Assembly: GCA_000632805.1 (NCBI GenBank)
Contig: CP007444.1
Span: 4,080,772-4,144,771 of the forward strand
Direction of reading: 5' to 3'
DNA: 64,000 bases
DNA from: Dyella jiangningensis
GTDB taxonomy: Bacteria > Pseudomonadota > Gammaproteobacteria > Xanthomonadales > Rhodanobacteraceae
The notes under the pieces were generated by a model. It ran no database searches. It was not told the origin of the DNA and saw nothing but the letters and a program-made list of their open reading frames with translations. A program made the position numbers and the translations under genes. Of the stretch, positions 46,701 to 55,854 are shown one piece after another (position 1 is the stretch's first letter; each line of letters opens with the position of its first letter).

Positions 46701-48056
46701 ATGACCACACGCGTTGCCTTCGCGATCGCCGCCGCGCTCGCACTGCCTGCCGCCATCGCGGCCGAGGCGCCCATCGCCAACCACGACGTCACCGTGCTGC
46801 ACTGCGCGCGCATGATCGATCCCGCGGCCGGCAAGCTGCTGGGCGAAACCACCGTGGTGATCGAAGGCAGCCGGGTGAAGGAAATCAAGAGCGGCAACGC
46901 CGACGACAAGCCCTATCGCGATGCCGCCAGCGCCGCGGGCGGACGGTTCACCCAGGTCAGCCTCGCCGACGCCACCTGCATGCCCGGCCTGATCGACTCG
47001 CACACGCATCTCTCGTTTGAAACCAGCCCCACCAGCTATTCCGACCAGTTCCGCTGGAACGTGGCCGACTACGCTGTGCGCTCCACCGTTTTCGCGCGCC
47101 GCACACTGATGGCCGGCTTTACGTCCGTACGCAACCTGGGTGACGGCAACAATGAAACCATCGCGCTGCGCAATGCGATCAACGCCGGCATCGTGCCTGG
47201 TCCGCGCATCTTCACGGCGGGCAAGCCCATCGGCACCACCGGCGGCCACGCGGATCCCACCGACGGCTACCGCTCTGACCTGGCCGGAAATCCGGGCGCG
47301 AAGGACGGTGTGATCGACAGCGTCGAGGACGCCTACAAGGCCGTACGCCAGCATTACAAGGACGGCGTCGACGTCATCAAGATCATGCCCTCGGGCGGCG
47401 TGCTCGATGAAAGCAGCAGCGCCGACAACGCGCAGATGACCATCGAGGAGATCAAGGCGGTGGTCACCGCCGCGCACGACTACGGCTTCACCGTCGCCGC
47501 GCATGCGCACGGTGCCGAAGCGATCCGTCGCGCGGTGCTGGCTGGCGTCGACTCCATCGAGCACGGCACCTTCATGAACGACGAGGACATGAAGCTGATG
47601 AAGGAACATGGCACCTGGTACGTGCCCACCATCATCGCCGGCAAGTACGTGCAGGAAATGGCCGCCAAGCCCGGCTACTACCCGCCGCAGGTCGCCGCCA
47701 AGGCGATGCAGGTCGGCCCGATCATCCAGGCCACCGCGGGCAAGGCCTACAAGGCCGGCGTGAAGATCGCCTTCGGCACGGATGCGGCGGTCTACCCGCA
47801 CGGCCAGAACGCCAAGGAGTTCGAATACATGGTGCAGGCCGGCATGCCCGCGATGTATGTGCTGCAGGCCGCGACCACGCACGCCGCAGAGTTGCTGCAC
47901 AAGAAGGACGAACTCGGCCAGATCGCCGCGGGCCGCCGCGCCGATGTAATCGCCGTGCCGGGCAATCCGATTGATGACATTACGCTGATGCAGAAGGTGT
48001 CGTTCGTGATGAAGGATGGCGTGGTGTATAAGCAGGATGGCAAGGCGACGCTGTAA
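46701..48056 (+). CDS. periplasmic metal-dependent amidohydrolase
   Basis: A 451-residue amidohydrolase with a signal peptide ending AIAAEA. The metal site includes HTH (residues 101-103), a probably carboxylated Lys227 in DVIKIMPSGGV, the His of VAAHAHGAEAI, SIEHGTF and FGTDAAV. The group covers Xaa-Pro dipeptidases, ochratoxin-hydrolase-like and imidazolonepropionase-like enzymes; the exact substrate cannot be told. It is a single gene between the plsB hairpin and a repeat region. Confidence 0.88.
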   Translation: MTTRVAFAIAAALALPAAIAAEAPIANHDVTVLHCARMIDPAAGKLLGETTVVIEGSRVKEIKSGNADDKPYRDAASAAGGRFTQVSLADATCMPGLIDSHTHLSFETSPTSYSDQFRWNVADYAVRSTVFARRTLMAGFTSVRNLGDGNNETIALRNAINAGIVPGPRIFTAGKPIGTTGGHADPTDGYRSDLAGNPGAKDGVIDSVEDAYKAVRQHYKDGVDVIKIMPSGGVLDESSSADNAQMTIEEIKAVVTAAHDYGFTVAAHAHGAEAIRRAVLAGVDSIEHGTFMNDEDMKLMKEHGTWYVPTIIAGKYVQEMAAKPGYYPPQVAAKAMQVGPIIQATAGKAYKAGVKIAFGTDAAVYPHGQNAKEFEYMVQAGMPAMYVLQAATTHAAELLHKKDELGQIAAGRRADVIAVPGNPIDDITLMQKVSFVMKDGVVYKQDGKATL

Positions 48057-48236
48057 CGCGTCACGCTTCTTGGTGTTTTTGCCTCACGCCAGAGGGATGG
48101 CTCCCGTGTCTCCCTTGGGGGGCACAGGCTGGATGAAAGGCGAGTGCCCACGAAGCCTCGCCGCTCTTCTGCTCTGGCCTTTGATCTTCCCTCCCCTATG
48201 CCGCGAGCAGGCGGGAGGCGGAACAGCCCGCAGGGT

Positions 48237-48382
48237 GGCCGGCATGGACGCCGGCCAGTGGATCGTCAGGGCAGGAGCCCTGTCGATCCACCCCGCCTCT
48301 CGGCTGCGACCCCGCAGGGGCGGGGCATCGGGGTGGCCTTTCTCTTGGTTACTTCTCTTTGGCCACGCAAAAAGAAGTAACC
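48237..48382. repeat. multi-hairpin intergenic element in the amidohydrolase-ubiE gap
   Basis: The 468-bp gap (48057-48524) has no gene. It contains GGCCGGC/GCCGGCC (48237-48256), a 15-position stem GTGGATCG..AGGGC with 14 pairs (48258-48291) and GGTTACTTCT/AGAAGTAACC (48347-48382). Similar hairpin-rich elements are widespread in intergenic DNA of xanthomonads. A related, more decayed copy seems to lie at about 17540-17760. Confidence 0.6.
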
Positions 48383-48524
48383 CGGCGGCCGGTAGGCCGG
48401 CGGAAGCCCGCCGCAGGCGATCCATCTAGCCATATCGCTACAACCAGAAACCAAGGCGCTTGGCCCGGCCTACGCCAAGACAACCAACAACGAAGACCGA
48501 GACTCAATCGGCTACCATTGCCGG

Positions 48525-49277
48525 ATGAACGAGCAGCCCCAAACCACCCACTTCGGCTTCCGCGACGTCCCCGTCGGTGACAAGCAGAAACTCGTCGGAC
48601 AGGTATTCACCTCCGTCGCCAGCAGCTATGACCTGATGAACGACCTGATGTCGTTCGGCATCCATCGCCTGTGGAAGCGCCATTTCGTCGGGGTAAGCGG
48701 GGTGCGCCGCGGCGACCGGGTGCTGGATCTGGCGGGCGGCACCGGCGATATCGCTGCGCTGCTGAAGCCGGTGGTAGGGGCAGAAGGCGAAATCGTGGTG
48801 GGCGATATCAACGCCGCCATGCTCGGCGTGGGCCGCGACCGGCTCACGGATCGCGGTCTGGTCTCCGGCCTGCGCTGGGCGCAGCTCAACGCCGAACACC
48901 TGCCGTTTCCGGACAACAGTTTCGACGCGGTGACCATGGCCTTCGGTCTGCGCAACGTCACCGACAAGGACAAGGCACTGGCCGACATCTGCCGCGTGCT
49001 CAAGCCCGGTGGTCGCGCCCTGGTGCTGGAGTTCTCGCGCGTGCAGAGCGACCTCTTCAGCAAGCTCTACGATTTCCATTCCTTCAAGGTGCTGCCCAAG
49101 CTCGGCCAGCTGTTCGCCGGCGACGCCGACAGCTACCAGTACCTGGCCGAATCGATCCGCAAGCATCCGGACCAGGAAACGCTCAAGGGCATGATGGAAC
49201 GTGCCGGCTTCGGTCGCGTGGACGTACGTAACCTGACCAACGGCATCGTCGCCATTCATCGCGGCTACAAGTTCTGA
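48525..49277 (+). CDS. ubiE: ubiquinone/menaquinone biosynthesis C-methyltransferase UbiE
   Basis: A 250-residue SAM-dependent methyltransferase acting in ubiquinone synthesis. UbiE signatures: [20 protein letters not shown], the SAM site [32 protein letters not shown] and [11 protein letters not shown], ending [11 protein letters not shown]. Length is typical (251 in Escherichia coli). The usual neighbours ubiJ and ubiB are not in the window. Two small membrane-protein genes follow on the same strand. Confidence 0.96.
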   Translation: MNEQPQTTHFGFRDVPVGDKQKLVGQVFTSVASSYDLMNDLMSFGIHRLWKRHFVGVSGVRRGDRVLDLAGGTGDIAALLKPVVGAEGEIVVGDINAAMLGVGRDRLTDRGLVSGLRWAQLNAEHLPFPDNSFDAVTMAFGLRNVTDKDKALADICRVLKPGGRALVLEFSRVQSDLFSKLYDFHSFKVLPKLGQLFAGDADSYQYLAESIRKHPDQETLKGMMERAGFGRVDVRNLTNGIVAIHRGYKF

Positions 49278-49363
49278 CCATCGCCATGTGACGGCGAACG
49301 GCCTACTGGACAGCCTTGGCTGCTTTCCGGAGCATGGCCGGGTCACCGCATCCAGGGAAGGTC

Positions 49364-50002
49364 ATGAGCACGAACGCTTCGCAACTCGAACGACTGACGT
49401 TTTTCTCCGATGCCGTATTCGCCATCGCGATCACGCTGTTGATCATCGAGGTGCATGTGCCGCACCTGGACACGCGCGACGATGGGGCTTACTGGCAGGC
49501 GTTGCACGCATTGCAGCCGAGCTTCATGGGTTTTGTGCTGAGCTTCCTGGTGATTGGTGCGCTGTGGGTGGCCCATCACCGCGTGTTCGGCATGCTGGTG
49601 GATTACAGCCCTAGCATCATGTGGCCGAACATGCTTTTGCTGATGATCGTGGCCTTCATGCCCTTTGCTACGGCCTTGATGAGCTCCAACGCACTCGCCC
49701 GCGTGCCGGAGTTGTTCTACGCGGGCACATTGTTGATGGCTGGCCTGCTGCAGCGTTTGTTGTTCGCGCGGGCGTTGCAGCCGCCTTTCGTCAAGCCGGG
49801 GATCTCGCCGGAAGACATGGCCGCCGCGCGCTGGCGATCACTGGGCCTGCCTACCGCCGCGGCAATATCATTGGTGGCGGCATGGTTCGTGCCGGGGTGG
49901 AATAATGTCCTGCTGCTGGGCATTCCCTTGCTGGTGCGCGCGTATGCTGGCCTTGGTCGCCGCCGCGCCCTGCTTCTGCAGGCCGTGCCCGCTCAACCCT
50001 GA
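49364..50002 (+). CDS. TMEM175-family potassium channel-like protein (DUF1211)
   Basis: A 212-residue membrane protein with about six helices. Helix 1 carries the TMEM175 filter motif as RLTFFSDAVFAIAITLLIIE (R-x-x-x-F-S-D pattern). Bacterial members form K+-permeable channels as tetramers. AGGGAAGG precedes the ATG. It is followed 19 bp later by the next membrane protein gene. Confidence 0.88.
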   Translation: MSTNASQLERLTFFSDAVFAIAITLLIIEVHVPHLDTRDDGAYWQALHALQPSFMGFVLSFLVIGALWVAHHRVFGMLVDYSPSIMWPNMLLLMIVAFMPFATALMSSNALARVPELFYAGTLLMAGLLQRLLFARALQPPFVKPGISPEDMAAARWRSLGLPTAAAISLVAAWFVPGWNNVLLLGIPLLVRAYAGLGRRRALLLQAVPAQP

Positions 50003-50021
50003 GGTCGCGCTGGAATCACCG

Positions 50022-50681
50022 ATGCCCCGTTATCGCCCGCTCGCCGCCTTCGGCTCCCTGCTTGGCTGGTTCGGCCTGGTGCTGCAGCTGTGGTATTCGA
50101 TCCGTTTCGCGCAGGCCGAGGGAGGAGGTGCGCTCGCGGGCCTGTGGCTGTATCTGGGCTTTTACACGATCCTCACCAACATGCTGGTGGCCAAGGCCCT
50201 GGCTGCCGCCTCGCTTGGGCCGGGGCACGGGCCTGTCGTGAGCTTCTTCCTGCGACCGGGCGTCCAGACGGCCATCGCGATGAGCGTCACCATCGTGAGC
50301 CTTATCTACAACCTGATGCTGCGGCAGCTGTGGCATCCCACCGGCGGCCTGTTGCTGGCCGATCTGATCGTGCACGACGTCATGCCGCCGCTGTACCTGC
50401 TGTACTGGTGGCTTGCCGTGCCCAAACACGGCCTGCAGTGGTCGCAGGTGCTCGTGTGGCAGAGCTACCCGGCAGGCTATTTCTTTTACGTCATGTTGCG
50501 GGGCGCGGTCGATGGCTGGTATCCGTATCCGTTCCTGGACGTCACAGCGCTTGGCTATCTCGAGGTGCTGCTCAATGCCATCGGCGTACTGATGGCATTC
50601 ATCGCGGTGGGGATGGCCCTCGTGGCGCTGGGGCGCTGGCAGGCACGCCGGCAGCTTGCAGCGGCACTTCGCACGACGTAA
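50022..50681 (+). CDS. Pr6Pr-like membrane protein (FAR-17a/AIG1-like)
   Basis: A 219-residue protein with about six helices. Segments LWLYLGFYTILTNMLVAKAL, SLIYNLMLRQLW, LIVHDVMPPLYLLYWWLAVP and YFFYVMLRGAVDGWYPYPFL match the Pr6Pr group, including its conserved H-D and Y-P-F-L features. Eukaryotic relatives cleave hydroxy fatty-acid esters or bind androgens; bacterial function is unknown. Its stop codon directly abuts the stop of the convergent GST gene. Confidence 0.8.
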   Translation: MPRYRPLAAFGSLLGWFGLVLQLWYSIRFAQAEGGGALAGLWLYLGFYTILTNMLVAKALAAASLGPGHGPVVSFFLRPGVQTAIAMSVTIVSLIYNLMLRQLWHPTGGLLLADLIVHDVMPPLYLLYWWLAVPKHGLQWSQVLVWQSYPAGYFFYVMLRGAVDGWYPYPFLDVTALGYLEVLLNAIGVLMAFIAVGMALVALGRWQARRQLAAALRTT

Positions 50682-51365
50682 TCACGCCGTGCGGAAATCC
50701 TCGGTGAGCTCGCCGTACCGCAAGGTCTCCTGCTCGTACTTGTCCTCGCGCCAGCTTTCGCGCAGCGATGCGTCGTACCAGCGCCGCATCGACGGCAACG
50801 CCAGCAACCGTTGTGCGTAGGCCGCGGCAGAACCAGGCAGAACCAGTCCGTAGGTCTGCACGCGGAACGCCACGGGGGCGAAGAAGGCATCCACGGCGGT
50901 AAAGCTATCGCCTGCCAGGAAGGGACCGCCGAAACGATCCAGGCCTTCCGACCAGAGCTGGCCCACGCGATCGATGTCAGCCTTCAATGCCGGCCCGATC
51001 TCGTGAAGGCGGATGCGAATGCCGCAGATCATGCCGCACTGGGTACGAAGCGCGGCAAAACCCGAGTGCATTTCTGCCGACGCACTGCGCGCCCACGCAC
51101 GCGCCGCGCGATCGGACGGCCAGACGGCTGGATGATCCTCCGCGAGGTATTCGACAATGGCGAGCGAATCCCACACCACGGCATCGCCGTCGTGCAGACA
51201 GGGCACGCGGCCACTGGGCGAAAACGTGCGGAAGGTATTTCCCATCACCCCCTGGCCGAACGGCACCAGATTTTCCTCGAACGGGATACCCAGCTCGCTC
51301 ATCAACACCCAGGGGCGCAATGACCACGACGAGTAGCTCTTGTTGGCGATGTAGAGCGTGGACAC
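50682..51365 (-). CDS. glutathione S-transferase family protein
   Basis: A 227-residue GST. The N-terminal thioredoxin-like domain has LYIANKSYSSWSLRPWVLMS, the glutathione-contacting SGRVPCLHDGDAVVWDSLAI, and the C-terminal helical domain FLAGDSFTAVDAFFAPV. The start SYSSWSLR resembles the YfcF/zeta-like group with a catalytic Ser. Substrate unknown. It is followed upstream by cupin and EamA genes on the same strand, with a 19-bp gap to the cupin. Confidence 0.88.
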   Translation of the reverse strand: MSTLYIANKSYSSWSLRPWVLMSELGIPFEENLVPFGQGVMGNTFRTFSPSGRVPCLHDGDAVVWDSLAIVEYLAEDHPAVWPSDRAARAWARSASAEMHSGFAALRTQCGMICGIRIRLHEIGPALKADIDRVGQLWSEGLDRFGGPFLAGDSFTAVDAFFAPVAFRVQTYGLVLPGSAAAYAQRLLALPSMRRWYDASLRESWREDKYEQETLRYGELTEDFRTA

Positions 51366-51384
51366 GGTACGGCATCCTCTTGGG

Positions 51385-51681
51385 TCAGGTATCGAGGATC
51401 AGCAGCGTACCCCGGCTGCCTTGCTCCACACTGTGCGGCACGCCCGCGGGCACGACGCACAGTTCACCGGTACCCATGCATACGAGCTCTCCGTCCAGCT
51501 TCAATCGCAGCTCGCCTTCCAGCACAAGCAGGCCTTCGGCATAGTCGTGGCTTTCTTCCGGATAGGTGGCATCGTCCATCCGCAGCACCTTCAGGCGGGC
51601 GTCGCCGAACTGCGCAAGCACCCGTGACGACCACGCCTGAGGCAGCTGGCCAGCAACCCCGATCAGATCATAGGGTTTCAT
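51385..51681 (-). CDS. small cupin-domain protein
   Basis: A 98-residue single-domain cupin. The two motifs are merged in YPEESHDYAEGLLVLEGELR and GELCVVPAGVPHSVEQGSRG, leaving His and Glu residues for a metal site. Function unknown; such proteins bind small ligands or isomerise sugars. It lies four bases after the EamA gene, so the three genes EamA, cupin and GST form one operon. Confidence 0.82.
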   Translation of the reverse strand: MKPYDLIGVAGQLPQAWSSRVLAQFGDARLKVLRMDDATYPEESHDYAEGLLVLEGELRLKLDGELVCMGTGELCVVPAGVPHSVEQGSRGTLLILDT

Positions 51682-51685
51682 CGAC

Positions 51686-52597
51686 TCAGCTCTGCTTGGC
51701 GGTGGCGCCTACTACCGCCACCGGTCGCCGCCGTGCATTGGCCAGTACGACGCCGCCCACGGTTATCGCACCGCCCAGCAAGGTCAGCAGCGTCGGGCGC
51801 TCGCCCAGCCACACCCAACCGATCAGCACGGCGATGGGCGGCGAGAAGTAGATGAAGCTGCTCACCTGCGAGGCGGACGCCCGGTGCAACGCGGCGTTCC
51901 ACGCGATGTAGCCGATGAAGGTGGGCGCGATGCCCAGCCATAGCAGCGCGGCGATATGCGAGGCCGGTGCGCTGGCCAGCGCATGCGGCAGGCCCAGCCC
52001 GAACGGCAGCGTGCCGAGGGTACCGGCGAAGAAGGTGAAGGCCGTGACGCCGATCATGCTGTTGCGGGTGAAGAAGGGCTTCTGTCCCACGAAGAAGATG
52101 GCGCAAGCCAGCACGCTTACCAGCACCAGCGCCGCCATCGGCTCGATCTTCACGTCCTTGCCGCTGGTCAGCACCACCATTACGACGCCTACGAGGGCGA
52201 TGCCCAGGCCGGTCAGAGCCCTTGCCGAGAGGCGCTCGCGAAGCCAGACCGCTGAAAGCGCCGCGGTGGTCGCGGGCACCAGGGAGATGATGATGGCCGC
52301 TGTACCGCTCGCCACCCGGGTTTCCGCCGTATTGAGGCAAAGGTGATACACACTGAGGCCGATCACGCCCAACATGGTCAGTTGCAGCCAGTCGCCCCGG
52401 GCCGGCAGCGGCACCCGCTTTACCGCCATCAGCACGGCGAAGCACGCCGACCCGATGGCGAGGCGCGCCAGCGCCACCTCGCCAGGGGTGAAGGACGCCA
52501 ACGCATAGGCGATCGCGGCATAGGCCGACGACCAGGTCAGCAAGGCGACGCCGATATAGGCAAGGGCACGCCCGTCGAGGCGTTCCTGGGTTTGCAT
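51686..52597 (-). CDS. EamA/DMT family exporter (RhaT/YdcZ-like)
   Basis: A 303-residue protein with ten helices in two EamA halves: [20 protein letters not shown] and [20 protein letters not shown] in the first, [20 protein letters not shown] and [20 protein letters not shown] in the second. Members export amino acids or other metabolites. It is divergent from an Lrp-type regulator, a pairing typical of amino-acid exporters, so an amino-acid or related substrate is likely but unproven. Confidence 0.9.
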   Translation of the reverse strand: MQTQERLDGRALAYIGVALLTWSSAYAAIAYALASFTPGEVALARLAIGSACFAVLMAVKRVPLPARGDWLQLTMLGVIGLSVYHLCLNTAETRVASGTAAIIISLVPATTAALSAVWLRERLSARALTGLGIALVGVVMVVLTSGKDVKIEPMAALVLVSVLACAIFFVGQKPFFTRNSMIGVTAFTFFAGTLGTLPFGLGLPHALASAPASHIAALLWLGIAPTFIGYIAWNAALHRASASQVSSFIYFSPPIAVLIGWVWLGERPTLLTLLGGAITVGGVVLANARRRPVAVVGATAKQS

Positions 52598-52625
52598 GGG
52601 GAAGATCCGGTGGAAGGAAACGTGC

Positions 52626-52677
52626 GCATCGTAAGGCTGACCATGCTGCGCATAAATGATGAATCAGCGTACGATGC
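52626..52677. promoter_or_regulatory. spaced inverted repeat between eamA and lrp, candidate Lrp-type operator
   Basis: GCATCGTA (52626-52633) and its exact inverse TACGATGC (52670-52677) are separated by 36 bp, giving 44 bp between equivalent positions, close to four helical turns. A TGAT/ATCA pair lies between them. The spacing on one DNA face suits a multimeric regulator such as Lrp. Confidence 0.45.
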
Positions 52678-52699
52678 CGATGTTTCGCCAACGATCGAA

Positions 52700-53215
52700 A
52701 TGTCCATGAACGCTGCAGCCTTTGAATCGAAACCGATCTGGGACACCACCGACTGGCTCCTGCTGGAAGCCCTGCAACAGGATGCGCGGCTCGGCTATGC
52801 CGAACTCGGGCGCAAGGTGAAGCTGTCGGCACCCGCCGTGGCCGAGCGTGTGAAACGCATGGAAGAGGCCGGCGTGATCTCCGGCTACCGGGCGGTGGTC
52901 AACCCGCGCAAGCTGGGCTACGAGATCGACGCCATGATCCGCCTGCGCTGCGACGGCGGCATCTGCGCTCGCGTAGGCATGCTCGTGGCCGACATTCCCG
53001 AGGTGCTCGACTGCCGCCGCCTCGCCGGCGAGGACTCCGCCCTGCTGCGCGTGGTGGCGATGTCCATCCCGCATCTGGAAGCGGTGCTCGACCGGTTGCT
53101 CAAGATCCACTCCAGCATCAGCACGACGACCCTGGTGGTCCTGCAGACGCCGCACGAGAACCGTCCCCTGACACGCGTGATGTGGAACGCTGCGCGGACT
53201 TTTCTGGACGACTGA
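52700..53215 (+). CDS. Lrp/AsnC family transcriptional regulator
   Basis: A 171-residue regulator. The N-terminal helix-turn-helix covers about residues 10-60 (DTTDWLLLEALQQDARLGYA, LSAPAVAERVKRMEEAGVI), followed by the RAM ligand-binding domain (YRAVVNPRKLGYEIDAMIRL, CRRLAGEDSALLRVVA). ATG codons at 52700 and 52706 are both possible. It likely controls the divergent exporter operon in response to an amino acid. Confidence 0.92.
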   Translation: MSMNAAAFESKPIWDTTDWLLLEALQQDARLGYAELGRKVKLSAPAVAERVKRMEEAGVISGYRAVVNPRKLGYEIDAMIRLRCDGGICARVGMLVADIPEVLDCRRLAGEDSALLRVVAMSIPHLEAVLDRLLKIHSSISTTTLVVLQTPHENRPLTRVMWNAARTFLDD

Positions 53216-53485
53216 CCGTTCACACGAACCCGAACGGGCGATCGATCACACGGGTTATGTGAATCTCGTCACACATACGGAAGATGCACGTCAGGGAAGG
53301 CACAGTTATTGCCTCTCCTGCCGAAGCAGAAGCGTTGCCCGCCCGGGACCGCTCGCCCTGTAAACCCAGGCGGGGCAAGCTCTTGCGCAGGTAGTCGCGC
53401 TTCAATTGGGTTAGGATGTTGTGTGCATTAGGGGCAGGCCGACGACTCGGGAGCCCCATCGGTTCGGTCGGCAGGAGCGGCGATC

Positions 53486-55114
53486 GTGAAGGGACGCTCC
53501 ATCCAGCGGGGGTTGGATATGCAAAAGGGAACAGGGGTGGCGTCGTGGCTTCGTCAGCTGGCGGTGGTCGCCGGCTACGCAGTCCTCGTGTCGCTCGTCA
53601 GGGACTTGTCCTTCTCGCACTGGGTGCTTTTGGCCGGGTTGCATGTGGCCGTGCTCTTGCTCGCGCCCTATCGCTACTGGGCGGCGCTGGTCGTGGGCGA
53701 CATAGTTTCCCTCGGCTATATCAGCATCACTTGTCTGGACCAGCTGGGTCTGACCTGGTCAATCTGCAACGTCTTACTGTCCAGCGCCTGGATCACGCCG
53801 GTCGTATATGTATGCCGCGAGCACTGGCGTGTTTTCCCTACGCGCTCGACGATCAACATGGGCGTCTTGCTGTTCGGCGCCTTGCTTGTCGCGCTCGTCA
53901 AGACCGGCGGCAGCCTCTTGCTGGTATCGACTGCGAAGCTTCCCCCTGGCTATCCGCCACTGAATTACGGCTTCCTGGCTGCCCAATGGGTACTCGGCAG
54001 CTATATGGGGATTCTGACCGTGCTGCCGTTCGTGCTGGTTGTCCGCGAAGTGTTGCAGGAAAGCAGTTGGAGAGAGCTGGGCGTTCGCTTCATCAAGAGC
54101 CGGCTCGCGCTTGAATGCGTCTTCGTGTTGATCCCGACGTTGGCATTCTTGATCGCGTTGGGGCTAAAGGCGTCATCCACTGCCAACACGCGTCAGCTCG
54201 CTCAAATGATGATGTTCCTGCCCGTATTGTGGCTTACGCTGCGCTATGGCTGGCAGGGCGCTGCCGTGGGCGGCACGATGGCGAGCTTGGCAGTCGTGGC
54301 GCTGATGCCCAGCCTATTTGACCACGGCACATTAAACGCCCAGGTATTCATCGCATTCATCATCTCGACGATGCTGATCGCGGGAGCCCGTATCGGCGCG
54401 CTTAATCAGCAGGCGCAGCAGGAGCGCACCGATATGCGAATGGCCCTAGCCTTGGCGCAGCGAAACGTGCGCATGGGCGAGGTGCAATTGCACATGACAT
54501 CGCAGGCGCTGGAACAAGTCCGCGAGTCCGTGCATTCGGTCTACAACATGATGCTTGGCCGACTGCGAAACGTTGCGCCGGTCATCGACGATCGCAGTTA
54601 TCGCCGCCAGGCCTTGGTAGCGCAGGACCAGCTTTATCGGCTTGCCGATAGCCTGTGTCCAGTGACGCGAGAACGTGGCCTGCCGGCTGTCCTGCGTGAA
54701 GGGCCGATTGCGCGCGTGCTTGAGGAGTCAGGCATGTCGTACTGGTGCGATCTGCGCGGCCCGGTCAGCCTTCTATCCGCAACGATCCAACTGGCCATTT
54801 ACCGATTGGTTTGCGAAGCCGTTGCAGATGGCTGCACCCGCCGCGACATTAGCGACATCCGCGTGCAGGTGCGTTGCGGACATCAAAACGATCGCCGCTG
54901 GACGGTAGTGAGGGTGAATCTGTGCGCCCGTGCAGACCGGTTGAGCACTGTGCGCTGGGATGACCTGCTGCCTCGCGTGTTGCGCACAGCCACGGGCTTG
55001 GGTTGGCCGGCCATTGAAGACCGCGCGGCAACTTTCGAGGGGCGCGCCCGTGAACACATGATTACGAACGGGCGCTGCATCAGCGTATTGCTGTATGACC
55101 CCGAGCAGCCCTAG
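53486..55114 (+). CDS. MASE1-domain membrane sensor with degenerate histidine-kinase region
   Basis: A 542-residue protein. Residues 25-300 form about eight helices of the MASE1 type (for example AAQWVLGSYMGILTVLPFVL). A coiled-coil linker (about 305-350) leads to a C-terminal part resembling NarX-type kinases: the N-box position reads ATIQLAIYRLVCEAVADGC without the Asn, and a G-box-like TGLGWPAIEDRAATFEGRA is near the end, but the DNG motif and a clear phosphoacceptor His are not seen. GCAGGAG precedes the GTG start; an ATG at 53519 is possible. No response-regulator gene is adjacent. Codon use looks less G+C-biased than in neighbours. Confidence 0.78.
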   Translation: MKGRSIQRGLDMQKGTGVASWLRQLAVVAGYAVLVSLVRDLSFSHWVLLAGLHVAVLLLAPYRYWAALVVGDIVSLGYISITCLDQLGLTWSICNVLLSSAWITPVVYVCREHWRVFPTRSTINMGVLLFGALLVALVKTGGSLLLVSTAKLPPGYPPLNYGFLAAQWVLGSYMGILTVLPFVLVVREVLQESSWRELGVRFIKSRLALECVFVLIPTLAFLIALGLKASSTANTRQLAQMMMFLPVLWLTLRYGWQGAAVGGTMASLAVVALMPSLFDHGTLNAQVFIAFIISTMLIAGARIGALNQQAQQERTDMRMALALAQRNVRMGEVQLHMTSQALEQVRESVHSVYNMMLGRLRNVAPVIDDRSYRRQALVAQDQLYRLADSLCPVTRERGLPAVLREGPIARVLEESGMSYWCDLRGPVSLLSATIQLAIYRLVCEAVADGCTRRDISDIRVQVRCGHQNDRRWTVVRVNLCARADRLSTVRWDDLLPRVLRTATGLGWPAIEDRAATFEGRAREHMITNGRCISVLLYDPEQP

Positions 55115-55153
55115 CAGCAGCGTTTAGCCGCTGCCAGGACTCAGCCAGCTTGG

Positions 55154-55612
55154 TCAATTGGCGCGAGTGCTGCACTGAATCGGATCGCAAGCCGACGTCG
55201 CCATCAGCTGCACCGTGCCGTCGGTCTGCGGGGTCGCGGTGACCTGGACGGAGGTGTCGTTGTAGACCGTGGTCGGGGCGGTGACCGGCTGGGCAGTCGG
55301 TGCCACGGCGGCGGGCTGCTGCGGGGTCGATACCAACTGCGAGAAGGCACCGACCGGCAGGGTGATGAACTGGCCGTTGGCGGTGCCCACGGCGCCGATC
55401 ACTTTGCCGTTGGCGTCATTCACCTGGATGTACTTCACCCCACCCATGGTGAAGACGTAGGCATGCCAGTTCGGGCTCGGGCTGACATCCGTGGTGTTCG
55501 GCCACGCCTGGCCAAGACCGGAAGCCGCCGGATCCGTTGCCAGGGCCGGGCCTGCTGCGCCGGCAAAGAGCAACGCCGCAAGCGCGACACTACGCAGACG
55601 TGTGTTTGACAT
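55154..55612 (-). CDS. exported protein of unknown function
   Basis: A 152-residue protein with a signal peptide (SVALAALLFAGAAGPALA). The mature part starts TDPAASGLGQAWPNTTDVSP, contains YVFTMGGVKYIQVNDANGKV, a Thr/Val/Pro-rich linker, and ends SACDPIQCSTRAN with two Cys that may form a disulfide. No family recognised. AGGGG lies seven bases before the chosen ATG. It is a lone gene convergent with the MASE1 gene. Confidence 0.72.
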   Translation of the reverse strand: MSNTRLRSVALAALLFAGAAGPALATDPAASGLGQAWPNTTDVSPSPNWHAYVFTMGGVKYIQVNDANGKVIGAVGTANGQFITLPVGAFSQLVSTPQQPAAVAPTAQPVTAPTTVYNDTSVQVTATPQTDGTVQLMATSACDPIQCSTRAN

Positions 55613-55854
55613 GGTCATTCCCCTTTCTCGATTTTTTGGCGGTAACGCCCTTGTGGCGCCTCGGGACTGTAGCACCAGGCCGCATCCCGGCAAGGAATAT
55701 GGCCCCGAACCCGGCCGTTTAATGCGTACGGCTGCACGGATGGCGCACGGCGCCGGCCTTGCACCCAGTACTTTTGTCACGGTCGCCCCGTGACGGCCTT
55801 ACGCATACTCCCTGGCCAGTTGTATCGATTCAGTCATCGTCCCGGGGAGCACCC

